A stretch of DNA of 64,000 nucleotides from Marinobacter psychrophilus (GCF_001043175.1 NZ_CP011494.1:3038001-3102000); one strand, 5' to 3'; shown: positions 46,169 to 54,385, counted from the stretch's first letter. Program-made: numbers and translations. Notes: generated by a model not told the origin, from the sequence alone.

Positions 46169-46876
46169 TCAGAGGTTTTGAATGGTCGACATTCCGCCAT
46201 CGACACCCAATATTTGCCCGGTAATCCAGGATGCCTTTTCACTCAGCAAAAATGAGGCTGCCTCAGAGATGTCTTCGGGCTTTCCATACCTTTTGAGCGG
46301 GTGGCGTTTATTTCCGGCTTCTTTTTTTGAGTCACTGCCGAGCAAGCGATCCGCCATTGGCGTATCGGTCAATGAGAGTGCAATTCCATTTACGCGAATT
46401 GTTGGTGCAAGCTCAGCACTCAGTGCCCTTATCAGACCCTCTATCCCACCTTTGGCTGCAGCCACCGAAGCATGAAAGGTTAGTCCTCTTTGTACCGCGA
46501 CAGTACTAAAAAGAACAATAGCGGCACTTCCAGCTTTTTTCATTCCCGGAAGCGACGCCTGAATGGTATTGACGGCGCCAATGACGTTTACATTAAAGTC
46601 TTCTATGAAATCTTTGTTGCTCAGTCGCTGGAAAGGCTTCAGATTAATGCTTCCACCCAAATACACCACTCCGTGTATCTCCTCCGGCAAAAATGACCAA
46701 TCTGCAGAATCGTCTGTCGCATCAATATCAGCGACCGTAATATTACCGCCGCTTTCGAGCCGCGACGTCGCACTCCTTGACGCGATGTAAAGATGTACAT
46801 CGGTTTTTTCCAAGCTCTCTTTCAAGGCCTTACCAATCCCAGTTGTGCCGCCAATCAAAACAATATTTCTTGACAT
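46169..46876 (-). CDS. Atypical short-chain dehydrogenase/reductase
   Basis: This 235-residue Rossmann-fold SDR has the cofactor loop GGTTGIGKAL (residues 9-18) and the C-terminal GQILGVDGGMS. However, the catalytic YxxxK motif reads VAAAK (Val138, Lys142) in FHASVAAAKGGIEGL, so the general-acid Tyr is absent while Ser124 and Lys142 remain. Some SDR subfamilies with an Ile or Val here exist; they may be reductases with altered mechanism or nucleotide-binding proteins. It is convergent with the thioesterase gene. Confidence 0.88.
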   Translation of the reverse strand: MSRNIVLIGGTTGIGKALKESLEKTDVHLYIASRSATSRLESGGNITVADIDATDDSADWSFLPEEIHGVVYLGGSINLKPFQRLSNKDFIEDFNVNVIGAVNTIQASLPGMKKAGSAAIVLFSTVAVQRGLTFHASVAAAKGGIEGLIRALSAELAPTIRVNGIALSLTDTPMADRLLGSDSKKEAGNKRHPLKRYGKPEDISEAASFLLSEKASWITGQILGVDGGMSTIQNL

Positions 46877-46998
46877 TATTCCTCCAGCCTCTCAATTTCT
46901 TTGAATGTTATACGTATCTACGCCCTTGAAAAGACCCTGGCCCACCTCACGATTTTCCGCCCTGCCAGGGAATCCGGTGTACAAAGGAATATGAAGCC

Positions 46999-47778
46999 AT
47001 GAATTATCCCCAACGCATTATCTGCCTCACTGAGGAAACCACGGAAACACTCTACGCCATCGGCGCGGAGGATCGGATCGTTGGCATCTCTGGATTCACA
47101 GTCAGGCCCGAAAGGGCCAGGAAGGAAAAGCCCAAGGTTTCCGCCTTCACCTCCGCCAAGATTGGGCGAATCCTGGAGCTGAAGCCGGACTTAGTCCTAG
47201 GGTTCTCGGACATGCAGGCGGATATCGCTGCCGAGCTGGTGCGGAATGGCGTGGCCGTACACGTCTTTAATCAACGTACCGTGGCCGGAATTTTGTCCAT
47301 GATCCGAACCCTTGGCGGCATGCTGGGCCTCTCCGCCAAGACAGACGCCTACGCCCACGAGCTGGCCGCCAGGGTTGAGCAAGTCCGGCTCGAAAGGATC
47401 AGAACAAACCGCCCGCGCGTCTACTTCGAAGAGTGGGGCGACCCCATGATCACCGGCATAGGCTGGGTATCGGAGCTGATTGGCATCGCGGGTGGCGAAG
47501 ATATCTTTCCTGAAAAAGCAACCGAACCCGGTGCCAAGGAACGGATCATTCAGAATCCCGAAGAGGTCGTAAACCGCAAGCCGGATATCATCATCGGCTC
47601 CTGGTGCGGGCGTAAATTTCGCCCGGATCAAGTGGCCGGGCGATCCGGCTGGGAAGCTATCCCTGCCGTGGCGAACAACCACCTCTACGAAATTAAGTCA
47701 CCCCTGATTCTTCAACCCGGGCCAGCTGCCCTGACGGATGGGCTAGACGCGTTGTGCGAGATCATTGACCGGGTGTGA
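46999..47778 (+). CDS. Cobalamin-binding protein (BtuF-like)
   Basis: This 259-residue protein contains the helical-backbone periplasmic-binding fold of cobalamin/iron-siderophore receptors: RIICLTEETTETLYAIGAEDRIVGISGFTVRPERARKEKPKVSAF, ILELKPDLVLGFSDMQADIAAELVRNGVAVHVFNQRTVAGIL and YFEEWGDPMITGIGWVSELIGIAGG. It has no signal peptide, unlike BtuF, and no adjacent BtuCD genes; it may be a cytoplasmic corrinoid-binding or export-defective member. AAGGA precedes the ATG by about 11 bases. Confidence 0.85.
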   Translation: MNYPQRIICLTEETTETLYAIGAEDRIVGISGFTVRPERARKEKPKVSAFTSAKIGRILELKPDLVLGFSDMQADIAAELVRNGVAVHVFNQRTVAGILSMIRTLGGMLGLSAKTDAYAHELAARVEQVRLERIRTNRPRVYFEEWGDPMITGIGWVSELIGIAGGEDIFPEKATEPGAKERIIQNPEEVVNRKPDIIIGSWCGRKFRPDQVAGRSGWEAIPAVANNHLYEIKSPLILQPGPAALTDGLDALCEIIDRV

Positions 47779-47786
47779 CGATTACG

Positions 47787-47832
47787 ACGAAATGGCAAGG
47801 CAGGCGCAAAACGTAAGACCTGACCCCAGCGC
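47787..47832 (+). repeat. Interspersed 45-bp repeat, copy 1
   Basis: The segment beginning ACGAAATGGCAAGGCAGGCG and ending ACCCCAGCG aligns to 54492-54536 with about 80 percent identity by eye. Both copies lie just outside genes, in the same orientation. Confidence 0.55.
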
Positions 47833-47846
47833 CTCACGCCTCATAA

Positions 47847-47882
47847 ATTACGTGTTGATCATTTCGTAAAAAAGCGTAATAT
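47847..47882 (+). promoter_or_regulatory. Promoter and operator dyad of the ArsR-type gene
   Basis: TTGATC at 47855-47860 and TAATAT at 47877-47882, spaced by 16 bases, form a good sigma-70 type promoter 8 bases before the ArsR start. ATTACG (47847-47852) and CGTAAT (47875-47880) make an inverted repeat that overlaps it, a likely autoregulatory operator. The promoter elements are seen; binding is inferred. Confidence 0.55.
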
Positions 47883-47890
47883 TACCCACT

Positions 47891-48187
47891 ATGATACTCG
47901 AACAGATCAAGGCTCTGGGTAATGACACTCGCATGCAAATGATGGAGTGGCTCAAAGACCCGCTCAATAATTTCCCACCTCAGGATCATGGCGATCCTGC
48001 TATTGGGGTATGCGTGACCCACTTGCAACACAAGGCCGGGCTTTCACCCTCTACCGCGTCTGCGCACTTGGCCATCCTGCAACGTGCAGGCTTCGTGCTA
48101 AGCACTCGCATTGGCAAGTGGACCTACTACCGGCGCAATGAGCAGGTGATTACTGGCTTTGTAGCAAAGCTGATCATCGAGTTGTAA
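47891..48187 (+). CDS. ArsR family transcriptional regulator
   Basis: This 98-residue winged-helix protein (MILEQIKALGNDTRMQMMEWL...CVTHLQHKAGLSPSTASAHLAILQRAGFVLSTRIGKWTYYRR) has an ArsR-type DNA-binding domain and only one cysteine, so a metal-thiolate sensor site of the ArsR kind is not apparent; a redox or ligand sensor is more likely. It precedes a quinone-reductase-like gene by 54 bases in the same direction and probably controls it. Confidence 0.9.
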   Translation: MILEQIKALGNDTRMQMMEWLKDPLNNFPPQDHGDPAIGVCVTHLQHKAGLSPSTASAHLAILQRAGFVLSTRIGKWTYYRRNEQVITGFVAKLIIEL

Positions 48188-48241
48188 TTTTTAACCATTC
48201 ATTTCGTTATTTTGCGGAATTAGAAAATATAAAGGAGCCCT

Positions 48242-49252
48242 ATGAGCATCAAGACTATCTTCGTCCAACCTGGCGGCGGCTATGAAAAGGTCGTTGTTAG
48301 CAGCAGCGACGTCAGCGCCGCAGCGCGTGGCGAAATCACCGTGCGCCTTCACGCCAACTCGCTTAACTACCACGACTTCGCGGTGGTCAGCGGCATGTGG
48401 GGCCCCAGCGAAAAACGCATCCCCATGGCCGATGGCGCAGGTGAAGTCATCGACGTTGGCCCAGATGTCACTGAATTCAAGATGGGTGACTCTGTCGTAA
48501 GCACATTCTTTCCGGAGTGGATCGACGGCACACCGCTGGTTGAGGGCTTTGCCGGCGTGCCAGGTGATGGCATTGACGGCTACGCCCGTGAACAAGTGAC
48601 GGCCAAAGCCACCTCGTTCACCCTTGCCCCTGCGGGCTACAGCCACGCTGAAGCGTCAACGCTAACCACCGCCGGACTGACCGCGTGGCGCGCTTTGATG
48701 GCCGATGACTCGCTCAAGCCGGGCGACACGGTGCTTGTCCAAGGCACTGGCGGCGTTTCTATTTTTGCCCTACAGTTCGCCAAAATGGCCGGTGCTACCG
48801 TCATCGCTACCTCTTCAAGCGATGAAAAACTTGAACGTTTGAAAGCTCTGGGCGCTGATCATGTGATCAATTATCGCAAAAACCTTAACTGGGGCGAAAC
48901 AGCACGCGCTCTTACGGGTGGTCGTGGTGTCGATCACATTATCGAAGTCGGCGGCCCGGCAACGCTTGAGCAATCGATGATTGCAATCCGGGTTGCTGGT
49001 CACATCTCGATTATCGGGATATTGAGTGGCGTAAGCGGTGCAATGAACTTTGTACCGGCACTGATCAAACAAGTACGTCTGCAAGGCGTGCTGGTGGGCA
49101 GTCGCAGCCAGCAGCAAGAGATGATCCGTGCCATCAACACCAATGGCATGCGCCCGATTATTGATCGTCATTTCCCGTTGAGCGAGATTGTCGAAGCGTT
49201 CAAGTATCAAGAAACCAGCCAGCATTTCGGCAAAATCTGTCTGGATATCTAG
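48242..49252 (+). CDS. Zinc-type alcohol dehydrogenase / quinone oxidoreductase family protein
   Basis: This 336-residue MDR protein has the N-terminal GroES-like fold (LHANSLNYHDFAVVSGMW, MADGAGEVIDVGPDVTEFKMGD) and a Rossmann domain with VQGTGGVSIFALQFAKMAGATVIATSSSDEKLERLKALGADHVINY. The catalytic and structural zinc cysteines are absent, as in the NADPH:quinone reductase branch. AAAGGAG precedes the ATG. It is probably regulated by the upstream ArsR-type gene in response to an electrophile or quinone. Confidence 0.92.
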   Translation: MSIKTIFVQPGGGYEKVVVSSSDVSAAARGEITVRLHANSLNYHDFAVVSGMWGPSEKRIPMADGAGEVIDVGPDVTEFKMGDSVVSTFFPEWIDGTPLVEGFAGVPGDGIDGYAREQVTAKATSFTLAPAGYSHAEASTLTTAGLTAWRALMADDSLKPGDTVLVQGTGGVSIFALQFAKMAGATVIATSSSDEKLERLKALGADHVINYRKNLNWGETARALTGGRGVDHIIEVGGPATLEQSMIAIRVAGHISIIGILSGVSGAMNFVPALIKQVRLQGVLVGSRSQQQEMIRAINTNGMRPIIDRHFPLSEIVEAFKYQETSQHFGKICLDI

Positions 49253-49316
49253 CCGGCCCATCACCCGTTGAAGGCCTCACACACGTCGTCGAAAACTGAT
49301 CCCAACACTTTTGGGC

Positions 49317-49811
49317 TTATTTCCAGCAAGTGTTGCGCAGGGATGCGTCGCCGGCTGAACCGCCAACTAAAACACCGCGCACGCCAGTTGAGGTCAGGGT
49401 AAAGGTTCCACACGAATCGGCACCCATCGATCCGCCGGTAACCGGAGCCATTCTGAGTTCATAACCGAAGGCAGTCAGCGTTGCCGTTGGAATCGAAAGC
49501 TGATAAATCGCGCTTCCGTCTGCAGGCGACTGCTTTAGGCTATCTGGAATTTGATCGATCACATCGTTGCCGGCGCGATCTTTTTTAAAACTGTCATTGG
49601 CCGCATAAAAACGCTGCATGAACTGGGCAACCTGCAACAACTGGGTTCGGGCGTCCGCCCGTTTTGCGCGCGCTATATACTGGGTATAAGACGGCAGCGC
49701 TATGCTGGCTAAAATTGCGACAATTACCACCGTGATCATGAGCTCGATCAAAGTAAACCCGGCACTAAACCGACGCGTTGAGCGTTTAACCGAGTGGAAA
49801 TTAAAGCGCAT
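49317..49811 (-). CDS. pilE: Type IV pilus minor pilin PilE-like
   Basis: This 164-residue type IV pilin has a prepilin leader ending in G and the N-methylated FTLIELMITVVIVAILASIALPSYTQYIARAKRADARTQLLQVAQFMQRFY helix. The C-terminal domain has a disulfide-type pair of cysteines. GGAG lies eight bases before the ATG at 49811. It is the last gene of the operon and, by homology to PilE of Pseudomonas, a minor pilin for assembly; it is separated by only 41 bases from the repeat protein gene. Confidence 0.92.
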   Translation of the reverse strand: MRFNFHSVKRSTRRFSAGFTLIELMITVVIVAILASIALPSYTQYIARAKRADARTQLLQVAQFMQRFYAANDSFKKDRAGNDVIDQIPDSLKQSPADGSAIYQLSIPTATLTAFGYELRMAPVTGGSMGADSCGTFTLTSTGVRGVLVGGSAGDASLRNTCWK

Positions 49812-49852
49812 AAAACGTACTCCTGATTCAATGTGGGAGGATGTATTTCCTG

Positions 49853-51076
49853 CTACCGCATCAAAATTTGACGCCACTGGCGCGATATTATTCTTGGCGG
49901 TGATAATACTGTTTCTGGCGGTAGTATGTCGGGGTCAATACTTTCGCAGTTTGCGTCCATTCTCTCGCCGACGGTTGCACCAGCCCCGATTGTTCGAGCG
50001 CCCGCTTTGTGGACAGTGACCCCGCCTGTGACGTTAGCCAAAGCGCCGATAGTAATAGCACCTGCTGTGGCGGTTTCAACATTGCCGCCAACGTTTGCAC
50101 CAGTCCCGATAGTGATAGCGCCGGAGTTGCCGGTGCAGGTACTAAAGGCAATATCTGCGCCAGCCTCAACTGTAATAGCTCCATCGTTGGCGCTAACGTT
50201 GCCGGCAACTTTTGCGTCAACCCCAACGGTAATTGCACCGGTGTTCGTGGTTACCGAGCCAGCGACCTCGCTACCGCTATTGATGGTGATAGCGCCAGCA
50301 CCAATCTCGCTGCCTTCGTAGGTGGTAGCGACATCGCCCATAGCTATCACGTGAACCCCTATGGTGACAGCACCCGCCAGACTAGAGAGGATCGAACCAT
50401 TGACCGTGCTTCTATCGCCGACGTTGATAGCACCCGATAAGGTGGTAAGGTCACCGCCTACAACGCTGTCAGCACCGATTGTTATAACGCCTGCCAAACT
50501 GGATTTGATCGAACCTGTGACCGTGCTTCTATCGCCGACGTTGATGGCACCCGACAGGGTGTTGAGATCACCGACGACAACGCTGTCAGCGCCGATGTTG
50601 ATGACGCCTGCGGTGGTTGTGGTCAGGTCACCTTCAACTTGGCTGTTAGCGCCAATGGTGATAGTCCCAGTTGTGGCGTTGTTGCCAATAATGTTTCCTT
50701 TAAGAATTGTGCTGGCGCCCAACTCGGTAATCCCGGTAACCGTAATAGTCAGGTCGGTGGAGTCTCCTGCGGCATTGATTTGGGTGAAGTTGCCGGTTGT
50801 GAAATCACCGCTGACAGTGATGGCGGTTGGCCCTGTGATGGTGATGGTGTCTCCGGCGGCAAGCGTTAGTGGACTGCAGGTGTAAACATCACTCACAGGT
50901 CCTGTACAGACGGCTGGAATATTGTCTGTTGGTATATTGTTAGTGAAAGAGTAATTTGCCGCTTGAGCCGGTAGCCAAACCAATAACAACAGTAGTGCCA
51001 ACGACTGCCGTGACCACGGTCTCCAGTTATTGGACCTTTTAACGGTCGATAAGGAAGTGCACAAGAGCTTAATCAT
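49853..51076 (-). CDS. Secreted beta-helical repeat protein in the position of pilY1
   Basis: This 407-residue protein has a signal peptide (about residues 24-39, LALLLLLVWLPAQA) and a body of short repeats of the kind TIGADSVVxGDLxTLSGAINVGD and ITIGTGANVGGNVETATAG. These resemble the stacked turns of bactofilins or other right-handed beta-helices. Two consecutive units of 39 residues are nearly identical. The gene lies exactly where pilY1 normally lies, between pilX and pilE, and no PilY1 (usually more than 1000 residues) is present. It may replace the PilY1 adhesin; function inferred. The proline/arginine-rich last 20 residues are unlike the rest. Confidence 0.75.
   Translation of the reverse strand: MIKLLCTSLSTVKRSNNWRPWSRQSLALLLLLVWLPAQAANYSFTNNIPTDNIPAVCTGPVSDVYTCSPLTLAAGDTITITGPTAITVSGDFTTGNFTQINAAGDSTDLTITVTGITELGASTILKGNIIGNNATTGTITIGANSQVEGDLTTTTAGVINIGADSVVVGDLNTLSGAINVGDRSTVTGSIKSSLAGVITIGADSVVGGDLTTLSGAINVGDRSTVNGSILSSLAGAVTIGVHVIAMGDVATTYEGSEIGAGAITINSGSEVAGSVTTNTGAITVGVDAKVAGNVSANDGAITVEAGADIAFSTCTGNSGAITIGTGANVGGNVETATAGAITIGALANVTGGVTVHKAGARTIGAGATVGERMDANCESIDPDILPPETVLSPPRIISRQWRQILMR
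50371..50608 (-). repeat. Two 117-bp direct repeats inside the beta-helical protein gene
   Basis: Two consecutive units of 39 codons, with minor substitutions, code for INIGADSVVxGDLxTLSGAI plus NVGDRSTVxGSIxSSLAGV. The identical anchor GACCGTGCTTCTATCGCC recurs 117 bases apart. Confidence 0.85.
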
Positions 51077-51108
51077 GGGGATTTCATCCTGTGTTTTAAT
51101 ATGTGAAT

Positions 51109-51861
51109 TTACTCATCATCTTCGTAATAGCGTATTTTAATCTGAGATTGCAGCCAGACTTCACTGCCAACGGGACGGCCGGCATCATTTTCCACTTCAG
51201 GACCAAACCCGCGGGCAGTGATCCGAAACAAGGAATCCGGATCTATCTTGTATTTTGCTGGTACAGTTGGCACCGCCGGCACAGCTGGCACAGCCGATGA
51301 GGTACCCCCAGGGCCAGCCGGTATAGCCGGTACCGCCGGTATAGCGGGTACCGCCTCCACTACAATCCTCGCTATAATCATGCGCTCGACCATGCACTCG
51401 GGTGCTCGCTTGTAGGTGGCAGCCATGCCAGCTTGGTTGACCATGCTCAGGGGAAGCGAATAAGCCTTAGATGAGGTGCCATCCCACATTGTCGTATTTT
51501 GCCAATCCGGCGGTTTAGCCTCGAATAAAATATTATCGTAAGTGAATGTGGTTGCGTAGTCGTCGGTGCCGCCAGCGTCAACTTTCAATATCTGCAAAAC
51601 AGAGCGCTCGCAATGCTGTAAAGCAATCTCCGCGGCTTGAGTGGCCAGTTCAGTGGTGCGTACATTGCCAGATACACTGATTGTGGTGGTGGCGTTGCGG
51701 ATACTAATGGCGGCAAGCATCGAGATGACGACCAGCATAATCAGTGCAATGATCAGTACGACGCCATGCTGAGACTTCGCCAACCGGGAGTGCGCCAACC
51801 GGGAGTGCGGCGAGATTTTTCCCGGCGTTGGGCTGGGTACAGATTGGATGGACACTTTCAT
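51109..51861 (-). CDS. pilX: Type IV pilus minor pilin PilX-like
   Basis: This 250-residue protein begins MKVSIQSVPSPTPGKISPHS and has the hydrophobic pilin helix GVVLIIALIMLVVISMLAAISIRNATTTISVSGNVRTTELATQAAEIAL. It is a PilX homologue; PilX primes pilus assembly with the other minor pilins. The start at 51861 overlaps the pilW stop codon by 4 bases; the longest frame starts in pilW. A Val-Pro-Ala repeat tract in the C-terminal half is unusual. Confidence 0.9.
   Translation of the reverse strand: MKVSIQSVPSPTPGKISPHSRLAHSRLAKSQHGVVLIIALIMLVVISMLAAISIRNATTTISVSGNVRTTELATQAAEIALQHCERSVLQILKVDAGGTDDYATTFTYDNILFEAKPPDWQNTTMWDGTSSKAYSLPLSMVNQAGMAATYKRAPECMVERMIIARIVVEAVPAIPAVPAIPAGPGGTSSAVPAVPAVPTVPAKYKIDPDSLFRITARGFGPEVENDAGRPVGSEVWLQSQIKIRYYEDDE
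51255..51360 (-). repeat. Degenerate 9-bp Val-Pro-Ala / Ile-Pro-Ala coding repeats in pilX
   Basis: Two stretches encode tandem VPA and IPA triplets (AVPAIPAVPAIPA... and SSAVPAVPAVPTVPA) separated by a GPGG-containing spacer. The 9-bp unit keeps the reading frame and can expand or contract. Confidence 0.75.
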
Positions 51862-52964
51862 AGCGAGGTGTGGGCAGTAATTTCTAGCCAATTTCGCAAC
51901 ATAACGGTGGTGGAGTAAGCGCGCCTTAACCGAAGGTCGTCTGGGGGCGAAGTTTCCAGGGTGCCAGCACAGTTGAAGTAACGCGCTGAGGCCGAGTCTG
52001 ATACCACGGCATTCTCGCTGCGCAGCAGAAGACAAATACGGACTGTGACGACTTTTCTCCAGCGTTCCTGTGCGGAAAAAGCCGTTAAGTCGGGATGAAC
52101 GAGGAGTTCATCGGCGCGCATATAGCCGGCCACAGTTCGCGTTTGATTGTCGGGAATCTCTACCCCATAGGTGATCTGCATGTCCTCAATGTTCTCGACT
52201 AAAGGTTGAGCTTTACTGTCGATGCCATTACCTTGGCAATACAGGCTGGGAACAGACGGCGGTGTGGCAGTGGCAGAGGATGTATCAATATAAAACCGAT
52301 TGTCTGCCATGAAATAGAACACATCTTTAGGCACGGAAGAGAAAACGCCTAAACCTGGGCCAACTGGAATTCCGGGAATTTCGGCCTTAATCTTATTCAA
52401 CGCATACCCAAGGCAATCGGTCGGAGGCGGTGCGCTGGCGATGGCAGGCACAGTATTGAATTCATCGGCTTGGTAACTAAGGGCAATGGAGTCTGGTTCA
52501 GCGATGACGGCAGCCGTTGCGACGCAGTCGAGCTCATCGAGACTGGTTGCCGCAGTGACGTTGCTGAACGCTCCGTCGCAGCCACGAATGCTGTAATTGG
52601 AGAGTTCAAGCGCTGGAGTAACTAATGCGTCGACAAACTCAGGCGATACATCACCAGAATAGGTCAAACCAGAAGATGTCGGCTTCGTGTAGATAGGGTC
52701 TTTTACACTGGTGTCGAGCCGATCAGTCTGATCGGGGTTGTTGCCCGCCATCCGTAACTGCTGGGTCAGAATGGTCAGTGCTGCCTGGGCATCTTCGTAC
52801 ATGCGCCCCTGGGCTTCGGCCATTCTTGCAGCTCCCGCTGTGCCCACGTACGCGGACAAAGCCGCAGCTACAATGATCAATCCAAGGGCCAGAGAAATCA
52901 TCAGTTCGATCAACGAGAAACCCTGAAGGCAGCGCCATTCCGATAAGCGGCGATGGGGTGTCAA
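51858..52964 (-). CDS. pilW: Type IV pilus minor pilin PilW-like
   Basis: This 368-residue protein has the pilin leader and helix GFSLIELMISLALGLIIVAAALSAYVGTAGAARMAEAQGRMYEDAQAALTILTQQLRMAG, followed by a large periplasmic domain with several Cys. PilW is a minor pilin that helps start pilus assembly. I place the start at a TTG whose last two bases overlap the pilV stop codon (TTGA); the ATG of the longest frame at 53027 would lie inside pilV. It overlaps pilX by 4 bases. Confidence 0.9.
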   Translation of the reverse strand: MTPHRRLSEWRCLQGFSLIELMISLALGLIIVAAALSAYVGTAGAARMAEAQGRMYEDAQAALTILTQQLRMAGNNPDQTDRLDTSVKDPIYTKPTSSGLTYSGDVSPEFVDALVTPALELSNYSIRGCDGAFSNVTAATSLDELDCVATAAVIAEPDSIALSYQADEFNTVPAIASAPPPTDCLGYALNKIKAEIPGIPVGPGLGVFSSVPKDVFYFMADNRFYIDTSSATATPPSVPSLYCQGNGIDSKAQPLVENIEDMQITYGVEIPDNQTRTVAGYMRADELLVHPDLTAFSAQERWRKVVTVRICLLLRSENAVVSDSASARYFNCAGTLETSPPDDLRLRRAYSTTVMLRNWLEITAHTSL

Positions 52965-53518
52965 AGTGTAAATCTCACATACAAGCAACGCGGGTTGGGG
53001 TCGGTACTCGCGACGCCGGTGGGGCAATTGTCAGAGGATGATGGACTGAGTGCATCAAACGAGTCGGGTTCCTGCCACATAACCCACAGGTTGCCGATGC
53101 CGTTACTGCAATCGCCGGCGTCGCACGATACGACAATACCGCCGGCAGGCAGTTCGCGACGTGCTGCGACTTGCATCTCATAGACGTCCCGAATGAGCAT
53201 GGTGTCGACATTGCAATCAGGGTAGTTACAGAGTGAGAGCGACGGCGCAGATATGTCTGCTTGTGTACCGTCGTAACTGCTGGGTTTCTCACTGTAAGGA
53301 AAGAGACTGACAGGACTGGCCGGATTGGCTGGATTAGCCCTCATACGTTCGACATAGTTGGATGCCAGGTTAACGGCGGTTGCACGGTAGCCCGCTAATT
53401 TTGGCATCTGTACGGCGAAAGTCATCGTCGCAATAAGAGGCAGCACCCCAAACGATAGAAGCAGCGTAGCAACCATGACCTCAATCAAAAAAGCGCCGCT
53501 TTGAGGGTGATGATTCAT
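52961..53518 (-). CDS. pilV: Type IV pilus modification protein PilV-like
   Basis: This 185-residue protein has the prepilin motif GAFLIEVMVATLLLSFGVLPLIATMTFAVQMPKLAGYRATAVNLASNYVERMRANP. PilV is a minor pilin that works with PilW, PilX and FimT. The ATG at 53518 (MNHHPQSGAFLIEVM) is favoured; earlier in-frame ATGs at 53527 and 53557 exist. It overlaps pilW by 4 bases at the TTGA junction. Confidence 0.9.
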   Translation of the reverse strand: MNHHPQSGAFLIEVMVATLLLSFGVLPLIATMTFAVQMPKLAGYRATAVNLASNYVERMRANPANPASPVSLFPYSEKPSSYDGTQADISAPSLSLCNYPDCNVDTMLIRDVYEMQVAARRELPAGGIVVSCDAGDCSNGIGNLWVMWQEPDSFDALSPSSSDNCPTGVASTDPNPRCLYVRFTL

Positions 53519-53547
53519 AGTCGGCATCTTCTTCACAGTTATTGGGG

Positions 53548-54123
53548 CTAGCCGCATGAGCTGATGCTCCCGTCGCCTGCAATTCGGGCGCGACCGCTAA
53601 GGCTGACACACACCACGCGTTGCACTGTTTTGGCAAACATACCATCGCCGCCAAATGGCATTGTTGCCACCCCGGTTAAGCTGCGCAGGCGTCCGGTCGC
53701 CGTAAAGCTAAATGTGGTGTAGGATGAGCTGTCGGGTAAGGTGCCCAGAATGGAATTTATCGCGATGATGGGTGCCTGCACGCGCAAGAGTGGATCGTTT
53801 GTGTTTTTGTTCCCGTCATTGCTCAAGTCCTGAAAAATAATCCAGCCACTGACCCAGCCATTTCCACCAGGGCCGAAGCCGCTACCACAAGCAGGAGCGG
53901 CCGCTTCAGGGGCGTCGCTACGACACAGCACAACACCTCCGCCGCGCCGAATGCCTTCACTGCGCGCATAGCGCATGTCGGACAGAAATGTATTCACATT
54001 GCTGTATATCGTGACTTTCTGGATCATCCACTGGAACGATGGCACTGCAAACATGATGAGGATGGCGACAATAACGATCACCAACATTAATTCGAGTAGA
54101 GTAAATCCACGAGATCTGCACAT
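53548..54123 (-). CDS. fimT: Type IV pilus assembly pseudopilin FimT/GspH
   Basis: This approximately 191-residue GspH/FimT family protein has the leader and helix RSRGFTLLELMLVIVIVAILIMFAVPSFQWMI, then the FimT body (NVNTFLSDMRYARSEGIRRGGGVVLCRSD...RIAGDGSISSCG). It opens the minor-pilin operon fimT-pilV-pilW-pilX. No strong ribosome binding site is seen before the ATG at 54123; an ATG-equivalent at 54186 is in frame. An IS66 remnant lies just upstream, so expression from the original promoter may be altered. Confidence 0.88.
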   Translation of the reverse strand: MCRSRGFTLLELMLVIVIVAILIMFAVPSFQWMIQKVTIYSNVNTFLSDMRYARSEGIRRGGGVVLCRSDAPEAAAPACGSGFGPGGNGWVSGWIIFQDLSNDGNKNTNDPLLRVQAPIIAINSILGTLPDSSSYTTFSFTATGRLRSLTGVATMPFGGDGMFAKTVQRVVCVSLSGRARIAGDGSISSCG

Positions 54124-54196
54124 GACGCAGGAGGTTACAGATAGGGAACATTCTCCGTCAAGACAGCCTTCCCTGTTTAAGCGCACTTAGACAGAC

Positions 54197-54385
54197 TTAA
54201 TCGTCCGCAATTGACCTGCCACAATTTTTTAACGCCCACTTCAGCTCCACGTTCAGTGGCAACAGTGCCTACAGCTTTTTCAGCATGTCTGCTTCGGCGA
54301 TTCGCGCCAGCACATATTGGATATAAACCGAGGATTCCAGGCTGTCTGTTTTCGCGGTTTCGATCAGGGAATAACACGTTGTTGA
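54197..54385 (-). pseudogene. IS66-family transposase C-terminal remnant
   Basis: In one frame the minus strand reads TTCYSLIETAKTDSLESSVY then IQYVLARIAEADMLKKL, an internal stop at 54269-54271, then ALLPLNVELKWALKN. This matches the end of IS66 TnpC transposases (YSLIETAKANG-type block and a final ALLPWN motif). Only about 60 codons survive. No terminal inverted repeats were seen, so this is a relic rather than an active element. Confidence 0.72.
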
